Below, piece by piece: positions 25,335 through 33,184 of a stretch of DNA of 64,000 bases (within the stretch, counting starts at the first letter, position 1; each line of letters begins with the position of its first letter). This stretch comes from Bog-473 sp963807775 (GTDB lineage Bacteria > Actinomycetota > Acidimicrobiia > Acidimicrobiales > RAAP-2): contig CAWECY010000002.1 of NCBI GenBank assembly GCA_963807775.1, positions 1-64,000 of the forward strand. Direction: 5' to 3'. The notes beneath the pieces are model-generated. The model ran no database searches. It was not told the DNA's origin and was given only the letters and a program-made list of their open reading frames with translations. A program made the position numbers and the translations under genes.

Positions 25335-26783
25335 TCAGGCCCGCCACTCGGCGCGGCACGACCCGCGCGGGACGAGGATCGGCTCGGGCCACGCGGGCGG
25401 GGTGTGCGAGAAGCGCACGGGCGGCGCCAGCATGTGGATGTCGCCCAGCGGGCTCGGGGCGTCGTAGGCGACCGGTTCGGCCAGGCGGTGCGCCTCGCCG
25501 GACCCGGCCCGCGCCGGGTCCACCAGCCCGAGCGAGCCACACCACATCGCCGTACGGGTCAGGCTCACGGTGACGTGCCACGAGCCGCCCTCGGTGGCGC
25601 GCTTGCGCAACGCCGCACCGGCGCCGACCGCGCCCAGATAGCCCGTGATGTAGTCGTTGATCAGCGCCGTGACCGGGAGCCGCGGCTCGCCGTCGCCCCC
25701 CTCGAGGCTCATGAGCCCCGAGGCCGCCGACCCGTTCATGTCGAAGCCGCCCCGGCCGGCCCAGGGCCCGGACGAGCCGTAGCACGTGACCGAGACGTAG
25801 ACGAGACCCGGGTGACACTCTGCCAACAGGCGCGGATCGAGGCCGTAGCGCTCGAGCGCGCCGGTGCGGTGGTTGTTGACGACGACGTCGGTGCCGGCCA
25901 GCAGCGACGCCGCGCGGTCCCACCCGTCCGGGTGGCCCAGGTCGAGGTAGGCGCTGCGGGAGCCCACGTTGGCCTCGGCGTAGATGAAGTCGTGCTCGTA
26001 GTCGTTCGGGCGGGTGGCACAGAGCACGTCCGCCCCCTGCTCGGCCAGGCTGCGCCCGACCGTGGGGCCGGCGACGGCGTGGGTGAACGAGAGCACGCGG
26101 ACGCCGTCGAAAGGCCGTGCCGCCTCTCCGAAGTCGCGGCGCGCGGCCTCGCCGATGCGCTCGAGGCCGATGACCGGCTGGTGGGCCAGGAGCGCTCCTT
26201 GCTCGTGGGCGCGCCATTCCTCCGGCGTGCGCACGACGCTGATGGGCAGACCGGCGGCGCTCGCCCTCTCTTCCAATTCGACGGCGTTCCATGCGGAGAT
26301 CGCCGCCGCCACCCGGCCCGGGTCCGGCGGCACGTCGAGGAAGCGGCACCACGCGGCGGCCAGGTGCGGGTAGACGCCCGAGGCCATGACCCAGCGGCCG
26401 TCGGCCGTGGCGTACGGCGTGATGAGGAACGGGTTGTCCGCCACCAGCGGATGCGGGGCGGGCTCCCCGTTCACCGTCGGGTGCCAGAAGGCGCCCGGGT
26501 TGATGCCGTGCACGGCCTGGCGCAGGTCCACGGCCAGGTCCTGGGCCGGGCCGCCGCGCTGCCGGTGGAACGCGACGGCAGCCACCGCCCCGGCCATCAC
26601 GGGGAGGGTGAAGCACGCCCCGAGTCGGTGCGTGGCGGGCAGGATCGGGTCCTCACCGCTGATGGAGACCGTGCCACCCGTGGCGGCCGTGGTCAGGCCG
26701 ACGTCGGAGAGCAGGTCGCCCAACGCCCGCATGGGATCGAACGACGTGTCGGCGAGCGCCACCGCGGTGGCTGGCGGCGTCAT
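25335..26783 (-). CDS. CaiB/BaiF family III CoA-transferase
   Basis: 482 residues, ATG 26783. Family III features are FDGVRVLSFTHAVAGPTVGR, LAEQGADVLCATRPNDYEHD, LDLGHPDGWDRAASLLAGTD and VVVNNHRTGALERYGLD. The catalytic Asp candidate is in GRGGFDMNGSAASGLMSLEG. It swaps CoA between carboxylic acids, usually activating a substrate acid. The N-terminal 200 residues form a second CaiB-like half. The start overlaps the stop of the TetR gene by ATGA, so regulator and enzyme are co-translated. Confidence 0.9.
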   Translation of the reverse strand: MTPPATAVALADTSFDPMRALGDLLSDVGLTTAATGGTVSISGEDPILPATHRLGACFTLPVMAGAVAAVAFHRQRGGPAQDLAVDLRQAVHGINPGAFWHPTVNGEPAPHPLVADNPFLITPYATADGRWVMASGVYPHLAAAWCRFLDVPPDPGRVAAAISAWNAVELEERASAAGLPISVVRTPEEWRAHEQGALLAHQPVIGLERIGEAARRDFGEAARPFDGVRVLSFTHAVAGPTVGRSLAEQGADVLCATRPNDYEHDFIYAEANVGSRSAYLDLGHPDGWDRAASLLAGTDVVVNNHRTGALERYGLDPRLLAECHPGLVYVSVTCYGSSGPWAGRGGFDMNGSAASGLMSLEGGDGEPRLPVTALINDYITGYLGAVGAGAALRKRATEGGSWHVTVSLTRTAMWCGSLGLVDPARAGSGEAHRLAEPVAYDAPSPLGDIHMLAPPVRFSHTPPAWPEPILVPRGSCRAEWRA

Positions 26784-27421
26784 GGCTGGGTGTCTCCTTC
26801 GGGCAGGACGGCGGCGAGCGGTATCGAGAAGTGCTCGAGGAGCGCGGCCACCGACCGCGGGCCGAGTTCGGCGTGCACGGCGGCACCGGCGGCGGCGTCG
26901 GTCAGCGCCTGGATGTCACTGCCTTCGGTGACCGCCACGATCATGCAGGCCAGCTCGTCCACCGGGACGGTCGGAACGCGACCGGCGCGTGCGAGGGCCC
27001 CGGCCACCAGCACGGCCAGCTCCGCCCGCACCCGGACCTCGTGGGCCACGAGGAGCGCCGCGACATCGGGGTGGCGGATGGCGTGCAGGGAGAACTCCGT
27101 CGAGACCAGCGTCCACTGCCGGTTCGCCTCGGCACTCGGTGGCGAGGTGCCGTCCTCTTGCCGCGCGTCGGGCGGCTCGCCCGTGGGCACGGTCCGGCGG
27201 ATCCATTCCGCCCTCCGCTCCCAGCTCCGGTCCAGGAGGGCGAGGAAGAGCACCTCCTTGTTGGCGAAGTTCGAGTAGAAGGCGCCCTTGGTCAGGCCCG
27301 CCCGGCCGCAGATGTCGGGGATCGAGGTTGCCCCGAAGCCCTGCTCGGCGAACAGTTCCACGGCGGCGTCGAGGAGCGCCGTGATGGTGCGCGGCCGGCG
27401 CTTGGTGGTCCCTCTGGGCAC
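26780..27421 (-). CDS. TetR/AcrR-family regulator, leaderless and autoregulated by position
   Basis: 213 residues, GTG 27421. Helix-turn-helix residues 13-58: ITALLDAAVELFAEQGFGAT, SIPDICGRAGLTKGAFYSNF, then ANKEVLFLALLD. A TATAAA -10 element lies eight bases before the GTG, so the mRNA is probably leaderless. Nested inverted repeats overlap that promoter. First gene of a two-gene operon with the CoA-transferase. Confidence 0.9.
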   Translation of the reverse strand: MPRGTTKRRPRTITALLDAAVELFAEQGFGATSIPDICGRAGLTKGAFYSNFANKEVLFLALLDRSWERRAEWIRRTVPTGEPPDARQEDGTSPPSAEANRQWTLVSTEFSLHAIRHPDVAALLVAHEVRVRAELAVLVAGALARAGRVPTVPVDELACMIVAVTEGSDIQALTDAAAGAAVHAELGPRSVAALLEHFSIPLAAVLPEGDTQP

Positions 27422-27429
27422 GGGACCAG

Positions 27430-27473
27430 TTTATAGAATACTGCTAGGTATGCAATACCGATCGGAATATTCT
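27430..27473 (-). promoter_or_regulatory. Promoter with nested inverted repeats upstream of a TetR/CoA-transferase operon
   Basis: Minus-strand TATAAA (27435 to 27430) as -10. Outer arms AGAATA (27435-27440) and TATTCT (27468-27473) surround inner arms GGTAT (27447-27451) and ATACC (27455-27459). The two repeats share nearly the same centre, as expected for a dimeric or double-dimeric TetR operator. Confidence 0.55.
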
Positions 27474-27478
27474 GCCGC

Positions 27479-28285
27479 TCACGTGGGCCCGTAGACGTAG
27501 TGGCCGTCGTCGGGGTGGTGGTACCAGCCCATCGACGCCGCCGTGCCGCCGTCGACGTGCAGCGTGTGCCCGGTGACGTAGCTCGAGAGGGCGGACGCCA
27601 GGAACACCGCGGCCCCGGCGCACTCGTCGACGTGGCCGGGCCGGCCCATGGGTACGGTCAGGCCCATGTGCTCGCTGGCCCCCGCCGGCGCCAGGGTCAG
27701 CAGGCTCTCGGTGAGGGTGATGTCCGGGGCGATGGCATTGACCCGGATGTCGTGGGGGGCGAGCTCGAGGGCGAGGGTCTTGGTCAGGTTGAGCACCCCG
27801 GCCTTGGCGGCGGCGTAGGCGGCGAACAGGGGCGCCGCCCGCACCCCCTCGATCGAGCTGACGTTGATCACGGCGCCGCCGTGGCCGGCCTCGACCATGT
27901 GGGCCGCCACGGCCTTGGTGCACAGCAGGACGTGCTTGAGGTTGGCCCGGTAGAGGGCGTCGAAGCCGTTCTCGCTCGTCTCGAGGAACGGCGCCACGAA
28001 GACGCCGCCGGCGTTGTTGACGAGGATGTCGACGGTTGCGAAGCGCTCGAGCGTGGCGGCCAGCGCCGCCTCGACCTGCGCGCCGTCGCGCACGTCCGTG
28101 GGCACGGAGAGCCCGTCCACCTCGGCGGCCGCGGCCGCGGACGTGTCGGGGTTCCGCTCCCAGATGGCCACGTCGGCGCCGAAGGCGCGCAGGCCGTTGG
28201 CGATGCCCCGGCCGATCCCGGCGCCACCGCCCGTGACGACCGCCACCTTCCCGTCGAGGCGGGCCGCGTCGGCGTCGAGGACCAT
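27479..28285 (-). CDS. Classical short-chain dehydrogenase/reductase
   Basis: 268 residues, ATG 28285. NAD(P) motif VAVVTGGGAGIGRGIANGLR, NNAG in DILVNNAGGVFVAPFLE, Ser in INVSSIEGVRA, and the YxxxK position reads YAAAKAGVLNLTKTLALEL. The ending is YVTGHTLHVDGGTAASMGWY, close to SDRs of steroid, terpene and bile-type catabolic clusters (MGWYxxP). It is the last gene of the 31633-27479 group that also includes the sulfotransferase, epimerase and DUF1214 genes. Confidence 0.92.
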   Translation of the reverse strand: MVLDADAARLDGKVAVVTGGGAGIGRGIANGLRAFGADVAIWERNPDTSAAAAAEVDGLSVPTDVRDGAQVEAALAATLERFATVDILVNNAGGVFVAPFLETSENGFDALYRANLKHVLLCTKAVAAHMVEAGHGGAVINVSSIEGVRAAPLFAAYAAAKAGVLNLTKTLALELAPHDIRVNAIAPDITLTESLLTLAPAGASEHMGLTVPMGRPGHVDECAGAAVFLASALSSYVTGHTLHVDGGTAASMGWYHHPDDGHYVYGPT

Positions 28286-28314
28286 CGCCGTAACCTACTC
28301 GTCGCCTCTCGCGC

Positions 28315-29418
28315 TCAGGCGAGCGATGCCAGCTTGACCACCCGGGTCGCGGGAAGCACGTCGACCACGTCGGGCCCGACCCAGCGCACACCGACCGTGC
28401 CGCGTGCATGGCCGGCGGTGTCGAGCCAGTTCGGTACGCCCGGATCCCGGTGCGTCACGACGAACCGGACGCTCCCGTCGGCTTCGAGTTGGGCCGAATG
28501 GCAGTTGAGCGTGGACTGGTGGTGCACGTAGTCGAGCGTCTCCATCCAGTGGTTGTGCAACGCGATCATCCAGTACTCGCACAACGGCGGCGTGAACTCG
28601 ACGAGCAGCGCCTCGTCCTCAGCCAGATCGAAGTACGCCTGGTGCCAGGTGATCTGCGGATCCTTGAAGTTGGAGGTCTCGGGCAGCTGCGCCTCGTCGG
28701 TGAATTCGTTGGGCCACTGCGCCTGGCGGGTGGCCCACTGGGCGCCGATCTGAGCCACACCCTTGGCGTAGTGGCCGGCGTAGAGCAGCGACAGGTACAG
28801 CTCCTCGGGGGTGAGGGGCGCCGGCGGCGCGGCCTCTTGGTCGATGCGCTCGATGTGCATCTCGGCGTGGCGCTGGTGCCGCTTGTCCAGGAAGGTCTGG
28901 CGGATGGCGATGCTCCGCGTGTCGGCCTCGGAGCGCAGCCAGTTCCCGGCGCCGGGGTGCTCGTTCTGGGAGATGATCAGCTCGAAGCTGCCGTCGGGCT
29001 CAATGTGCATCTGCTCCTCGTGCAGGGTGGCGCCGGTGCCCGGGCCCCCGCCGCCGAATCCCGCCCCTGAGAAGAGGTTGAAGCTGATCCACTTCGCCTC
29101 GCCCCGCGTGCCCCAGATCCGGTAGTCGTACTTCCCGTCCAGCGAGGCGCCCAGGTAGTGGTTGTCCGGGTTCTCCGCCACGATCTTGATGGTCTCGTGG
29201 CACACGCAGATCAACTCGGCCCGGGCGGACCGCCCGTACTCGAGCCTGCTCTCGAGCGCGCCGCGGAGCAGCCGCGTGAGCATGCGGTACCCCTCGGCAC
29301 GGTCGAGGGGGTCCGTGGGGTTGCCCTCCGCCAGGATGGCTTCACCGGCATCCGCGAGGAGGTCGCAGAACTCGCGCCAGGCGGTGCCGTCCATGACCTT
29401 CTGGGTGATCTCGTCCAT
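28315..29418 (-). CDS. DUF1214 domain protein
   Basis: 367 residues, ATG 29418 with AGGAAGGACC upstream. The C-terminal part holds the DUF1214 signature: YWMIALHNHWMETLDY, then RFVVTHRDPGVPNWLDTAGH and GTVGVRWVG. A middle section has GARNW-like text HPGAGNWLRSEADTRSIAIR and QTFLD. There is no signal peptide. The family has no assigned reaction but is repeatedly found beside sulfotransferase and SDR genes in actinobacterial lipid or steroid clusters, as here. Confidence 0.82.
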   Translation of the reverse strand: MDEITQKVMDGTAWREFCDLLADAGEAILAEGNPTDPLDRAEGYRMLTRLLRGALESRLEYGRSARAELICVCHETIKIVAENPDNHYLGASLDGKYDYRIWGTRGEAKWISFNLFSGAGFGGGGPGTGATLHEEQMHIEPDGSFELIISQNEHPGAGNWLRSEADTRSIAIRQTFLDKRHQRHAEMHIERIDQEAAPPAPLTPEELYLSLLYAGHYAKGVAQIGAQWATRQAQWPNEFTDEAQLPETSNFKDPQITWHQAYFDLAEDEALLVEFTPPLCEYWMIALHNHWMETLDYVHHQSTLNCHSAQLEADGSVRFVVTHRDPGVPNWLDTAGHARGTVGVRWVGPDVVDVLPATRVVKLASLA

Positions 29419-29443
29419 TTGGTTTTGGTCCTTCCTCCTGCTG

Positions 29444-30445
29444 TTAGATCTTGCCGATCTCGCGGAGCCAGGCGACGAGGAGCTCCATGCCGTCGTCGAG
29501 GCTCATCGGGTGATAGTCGAGACGTAGTTCCGTGAGGTTCGGCCCCGCTCCCGCTTTTGAGGAGCGTGGCGTGCGCTCGGTGTTGGCGGCCGACTCGGCA
29601 ATGGCCATCAGGGTGGGGCCGAACGCGGTGGTCAGCGCTTCGGGGTCGGAGCGATAGTCGACGTTCTCGACGCGGTGGTCCACGCCGGCGATCTCACAGG
29701 CCCGGTTGCAACCGGCAGCCGTGCTCACCTCGTCCTCGGGGCGGCCCATCAGCCAGTAGCGCTCGCCGGAGACCCCGCGATCGAGCGCCGCGATGGAGCC
29801 CCCTGCCACATCGGCCGCCGCCACCCAGGTGACGGGGAAGTCGAGGAACATCGGGATCCGGCCCCGGATCGCCCCGAGCAGGACGGCGTTGAAGCTGGTC
29901 GGGTGCAGGGCCCGCCGGACGACCGGGCTGGGGCCGTAGATGGCGCCGGGGTGGCAGGTCAGCACGTCGTCGCCGGCGGCGGCGGCCTCGTGCGCCTGGC
30001 GGAACGCCGCCAGTTTGGTGACGGTGTAGGGGTCGTCCGGTGGGTGTTCGAGCACGGGCGCTTCTTCCCGCGGACCGGGATGGCGGAGGTCGAAGAACGT
30101 GCTGGTGCTCAGCGCGACGACGCGCCGCATGCCGTACTGGCGGCCGGCATTCAGGACGTTGGTGGTGCCGACGACGTTGACTGCGTGGAAGTCCGCCATG
30201 TCCTGGCTGGCGCCGCCGAGCAGGGCCGCCGTGTGGATGGCGGCCTCACATCCCTTGGCCGCGGCCAGGACGTCGTCGGGGTCGGCGATGTCGCCCTGGA
30301 CCACTTCGACGCCGAGGTCGCTGAGTGCGGTGGCCTCGTCAGGGTTGCGGACCAGGGTGCGGACGGCGTCGCCGCGCTCGGTGAGCTGTTGGCAGACGTT
30401 GGCCCCGGTGAGGCCGGTGCCGCCGGTCACGAAGATAGTGCTCAT
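29444..30445 (-). CDS. NAD-dependent epimerase/dehydratase (3-beta-HSD-like extended SDR)
   Basis: 333 residues, ATG 30445. Rossmann motif MSTIFVTGGTGLTGANVCQQ, then VVQGDIADPDDVLAAAKGCE and AAIHTAALLGG. Active-site Ser in VALSTSTFFD and YxxxK in DPYTVTKLAAFRQAHEA. GAIYGPSP follows, typical of extended SDRs such as 3-beta-hydroxysteroid dehydrogenases and dihydroflavonol reductases. The length is normal. It sits between the sulfotransferase and DUF1214 genes on the same strand. Confidence 0.9.
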   Translation of the reverse strand: MSTIFVTGGTGLTGANVCQQLTERGDAVRTLVRNPDEATALSDLGVEVVQGDIADPDDVLAAAKGCEAAIHTAALLGGASQDMADFHAVNVVGTTNVLNAGRQYGMRRVVALSTSTFFDLRHPGPREEAPVLEHPPDDPYTVTKLAAFRQAHEAAAAGDDVLTCHPGAIYGPSPVVRRALHPTSFNAVLLGAIRGRIPMFLDFPVTWVAAADVAGGSIAALDRGVSGERYWLMGRPEDEVSTAAGCNRACEIAGVDHRVENVDYRSDPEALTTAFGPTLMAIAESAANTERTPRSSKAGAGPNLTELRLDYHPMSLDDGMELLVAWLREIGKI

Positions 30446-30487
30446 GGGAGGTCTCCAGTCATCGCGCGTGGTCGGGTCGGTGCGTGA

Positions 30488-31633
30488 TCACGGAGCGACG
30501 GGTATGTCGAAGCGCCGGTAGTAGAACGCGAACTGCTCGGCGATCGACTTTGGGTCGAGGCCGAAGGTCTCTGCGCGGTAGCTGCTGGGCCCGGAGCGGT
30601 CCTTCGAGCTTTCGGCCCACCAGGCACGCATGCGTCGGCAGGCCTCGTCGCTCAGATCGTCGCCCAGTTCGGCGTACAGCTGAGTCACCTGCCCGATCGG
30701 GTCGCGCTGGACCTCCTCGAAGGAGAGGTCGAAGAAGCGGTGCTCGTTCCCGCGGTCGCGGAAGTCGATGAGCCGCTCCAGCGCCGTCCGCCAGACGTCG
30801 CAGTTGCCCGTGCCGATGGCGACCGGGTCTGGTCGCTCCGTGAGCACCGAGCTCAGGGTGTTGTAGAGCGCACAGACCGACGGCAGCACCTTGCCCACGT
30901 CACGGTGCGTCATGACAAACCGGGCGTCGGGGTACACCGCGTTCAGCGCGTCGATGGAGAGCATGTGCGCCGGTGTCTTGAGCCACCAGCGGTCGGGCGG
31001 GCAGTGCCACTGCAGCAGCTTCAGCACCCGGCGGTGGTACCGGTATGCCGGTTCCATGTCGCACTGGAGCAGCCAGGCGGTGTAGCTCGGGATCAGCGAC
31101 ATGCCCTCGAACATGAGCGACCGGAACTCGAAGCACATGGGCAGCAGGCACTCCTGGGGGCCGTCCGCCGCCGTCGGCAACATGCCGGCGAACCCGGTGA
31201 ACATCTCGTTGGTGAAGTCGATGCCGGCCTGGGCGGCGGCGATGCGCGGGTCGGTGTGCTCGGTCGCCGTCTCGGGCGGCGGGCACGGTTGGGCCGCTTC
31301 CCACACGCGCAGGGACCGGCGGGCTGGATCCTGCGCCAGGAGGAAGCTCAGCGCGGTGGACCCGGTCCGGGGCAGGCCGAGCCCGAACAGGGGCGCCACG
31401 ATCTCCTGGTCGTCGATTTCGGGGTACGTGGCGTACCACAGCTCAATCAGCAGGCGGTTGACCAGGTTGCCGACGATCTGGTCGGTCATGGCGCCTGTGC
31501 CGATCTCATTCAGGGTGGCCTCGGTGTTCAACGCGTGGACGAGGATCTCGAGTCCTTCGCGCCACGTGTCTTCGCCGAAGTCGTTCGAGCCGGCCCGGTG
31601 GCAGGCGGCGGCGACCAGGGTGTCAACCTCCAT
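30488..31633 (-). CDS. Sulfotransferase-family protein
   Basis: 381 residues, ATG 31633. The 5'-PSB (PAPS) loop is FGLGLPRTGSTALSFLLAQD, the 3'-PB region is PDARFVMTHRDVGKVLPSVC, and RWWLKTPAHMLSIDALNAVY precedes it. This is the actinobacterial sulfotransferase group found with DUF1214 and steroid-type genes. Known members move sulfate from PAPS to hydroxyls, though many of this group are unproven. The first enzyme gene after the TetR gene at 32275, 37 bases downstream. Confidence 0.88.
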   Translation of the reverse strand: MEVDTLVAAACHRAGSNDFGEDTWREGLEILVHALNTEATLNEIGTGAMTDQIVGNLVNRLLIELWYATYPEIDDQEIVAPLFGLGLPRTGSTALSFLLAQDPARRSLRVWEAAQPCPPPETATEHTDPRIAAAQAGIDFTNEMFTGFAGMLPTAADGPQECLLPMCFEFRSLMFEGMSLIPSYTAWLLQCDMEPAYRYHRRVLKLLQWHCPPDRWWLKTPAHMLSIDALNAVYPDARFVMTHRDVGKVLPSVCALYNTLSSVLTERPDPVAIGTGNCDVWRTALERLIDFRDRGNEHRFFDLSFEEVQRDPIGQVTQLYAELGDDLSDEACRRMRAWWAESSKDRSGPSSYRAETFGLDPKSIAEQFAFYYRRFDIPVAP

Positions 31634-31669
31634 GGCCGCCCGCCCTTGCTGGCACGTTCTCGTCGTTGG

Positions 31670-32275
31670 TCATGCGCCGATCCCCCCGAGGATGATGTCG
31701 ACCACGCGCTCGATCCACTCGGGGCCCAACTCGTCGCGCCGCCGGACGGCGGTGGCCACGAAGGTCGAGCCGGCGATCAGCTCGAGCACGGTCGAGGATT
31801 GCACGTCCGCCCTGATCTCGCCGGCATCGATGGCCGCGTCGATCCGCTGCTGCAGCCACCCCCAGGTGCCCGTGGCGAAGCGACCGAGCACGTCGGCGTG
31901 CAGCGTCGAGTCGTCGGTCATCTCGGCCATGAGGCCCGGCAGCGCGGCGCGCGCCGCCGGCCGCCCCAGGAGGTCGACGCCGATGGCGACCAGGGCGCGG
32001 ATGTCGCTGCGCAGGTCGTCACCGGGCGGGATCGTCCCGGCCCGGCCCGCCACGGGGAACACCGCCTCGTGCACCAGGTGCGCCTTGGTGGGCCAGCGGC
32101 GGTAGATGGCGGGCTTGGTGGTGCCGGCCCGCTCGGCGATGGCCCCGACCGTCAGGCGGAGGTAGCCCACCTCCTCGAGCAGGTCGGCGGTGGCGGCCAG
32201 CACGGAGTCGTCGATGCGGGGGTCTCGGGGCCGCCCCGCCCCGGCGGGCGCCGTGGTCGGCTCGACCGTCGTCAC
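31670..32275 (-). CDS. TetR/AcrR-family regulator heading the sulfotransferase operon
   Basis: About 201 residues. Preferred start is GTG 32275, five bases after GGAGGG; GTG 32281 is the alternative. Helix-turn-helix covers SVLAATADLLEEVGYLRLTV, GAIAERAGTTKPAIYRRWPT and KAHLVHEAVF, the TetR_C_16/33-like actinobacterial type. It leads the operon of sulfotransferase, epimerase, DUF1214 and SDR genes. Confidence 0.9.
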   Translation of the reverse strand: MTTVEPTTAPAGAGRPRDPRIDDSVLAATADLLEEVGYLRLTVGAIAERAGTTKPAIYRRWPTKAHLVHEAVFPVAGRAGTIPPGDDLRSDIRALVAIGVDLLGRPAARAALPGLMAEMTDDSTLHADVLGRFATGTWGWLQQRIDAAIDAGEIRADVQSSTVLELIAGSTFVATAVRRRDELGPEWIERVVDIILGGIGA

Positions 32276-32292
32276 CGGCACCCTCCGTTCAT

Positions 32293-32312
32293 AACGTGTC
32301 GAAACGTAACGT
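32293..32312. promoter_or_regulatory. Three AACGT repeats upstream of the TetR gene
   Basis: AACGT occurs at 32293-32297, 32303-32307 and 32308-32312. Spacings of ten and five bases put the copies on related faces of the helix. Candidate operator for the TetR at 32275. Confidence 0.35.
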
Positions 32313-32346
32313 AAATGACGGGGGCCTGCACGGGGCGCCGGGACCC

Positions 32347-32377
32347 TTGACCTCAAGTCGACTTGAGGTGGTTCACT
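32347..32377 (+). promoter_or_regulatory. SoxR-box-like promoter with 19-bp spacer
   Basis: TTGACC (32347-32352) is a -35 element. A 20-bp perfect palindrome at 32350-32369 contains CCTCAAGTCGACTTGAGG, which differs from the E. coli soxS operator CCTCAAGTTAACTTGAGG only at the two central bases. Nineteen bases after the -35, TTCACT (32372-32377) can serve as -10. The over-long spacer spanned by a palindrome is the hallmark of MerR-family activators. ATG 32386 lies nine bases after the -10, so the transcript would be nearly leaderless. Confidence 0.75.
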
Positions 32378-32385
32378 GCGGAACG

Positions 32386-33024
32386 ATGACATCGCTGAAG
32401 CAGCGCGTCCAGCGCCGGCTCGTCGGCCAGTTCCACCGCCCGCACGGCGTCGGCGGCGTGATCGCAGGCTGGGTCATGGCGCACCGGTCGTCCAACGTGG
32501 AGCGCAACCGCTGGGTGGTGTCGTTGCTCGACCTGCAACCGGACGACCGTGTGCTCGAGATCGGCTTCGGTCCCGGCGTCGCCGTCGAGGCCATGAGCCG
32601 CGTCGTCACCCGCGGCACCGTGTACGGCGTCGATCACTCGTCGGTGATGCTGCGGCGGGCCAGCAGGCGCAACCGCTCGGCTGTCCGCGCCGGACGGGTG
32701 CGGCTGACCCTGGCGGGAGCCGAGGACCTGCCGGCCTTCGACGGGCCACTCGACGTCGTGGTGGCCGTCAACTCCATGGGATTCTGGCCCGACCCCGCCG
32801 CCCGCGTCGAGGAGCTGGCGCGCCGGCTGCGACCCGGCGGGCGGATCGCCCTGGCCTCCCAGCCGCGCTGTCCCGGCGCCACGAGCGCCACGTCACGCCA
32901 GGCGGCCAGACAGATCGAGACCGTGCTCCTCGGCGCCGGCTTTACCTCCGGCCGTGTCGAGACGCTGCCTCTCGAGCCACCGGTGGTCTGCGTTCTGGCG
33001 CGGACGCCGTCTTCGTGTCTGTAG
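32386..33024 (+). CDS. SAM-dependent methyltransferase, class I
   Basis: 212 residues from ATG 32386 (MTSLKQRVQRRLVGQFHRPH). SAM motif I DDRVLEIGFGPGVAVEAMSR, acidic loop YGVDHSSVMLRRA, motif near LTLAGAEDLPAFDGPLDVVV and post-motif RRLRPGGRIALASQ. It resembles the ubiquinone/menaquinone-methyltransferase-like small-molecule group with FHRPHG...GWVMAHRSSNVERN at the front. Its promoter looks MerR/SoxR-controlled, so it may respond to redox-active compounds. Confidence 0.88.
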   Translation: MTSLKQRVQRRLVGQFHRPHGVGGVIAGWVMAHRSSNVERNRWVVSLLDLQPDDRVLEIGFGPGVAVEAMSRVVTRGTVYGVDHSSVMLRRASRRNRSAVRAGRVRLTLAGAEDLPAFDGPLDVVVAVNSMGFWPDPAARVEELARRLRPGGRIALASQPRCPGATSATSRQAARQIETVLLGAGFTSGRVETLPLEPPVVCVLARTPSSCL

Positions 33025-33067
33025 ACGCAGTTGGGCTGACCATTTTGCCAAGAATCGGGTAGTTATA

Positions 33068-33092
33068 ACTAACCGCTTGCCGCACGGTTAGT
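33068..33092. terminator. Hairpin between convergent genes, likely bidirectional terminator
   Basis: ACTAACCG (33068-33075) and CGGTTAGT (33085-33092) form a perfect 8-bp stem with a nine-base loop. It lies between the convergent methyltransferase and binding-protein genes. There is no long T-run, so termination efficiency is uncertain. Confidence 0.45.
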
Positions 33093-33184
33093 GGGCGCGC
33101 GCGTATACAGAAAAATCGAGACGTCTGGCGCGGCGCGAATACCGGCTCGAGAGACCGTTCGTGCGACAGCCTGTGTACAGACCC

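Noticed and set aside
25404..27278. 624-codon open frame on the plus strand
   Set aside because: Antisense to the CoA-transferase and TetR genes; composition is Arg/Gly/Val/Asp-rich as expected from reading high-GC codons backwards, with no family motif.
30740..32314. 524-codon open frame on the plus strand
   Set aside because: Antisense of the sulfotransferase and TetR genes.
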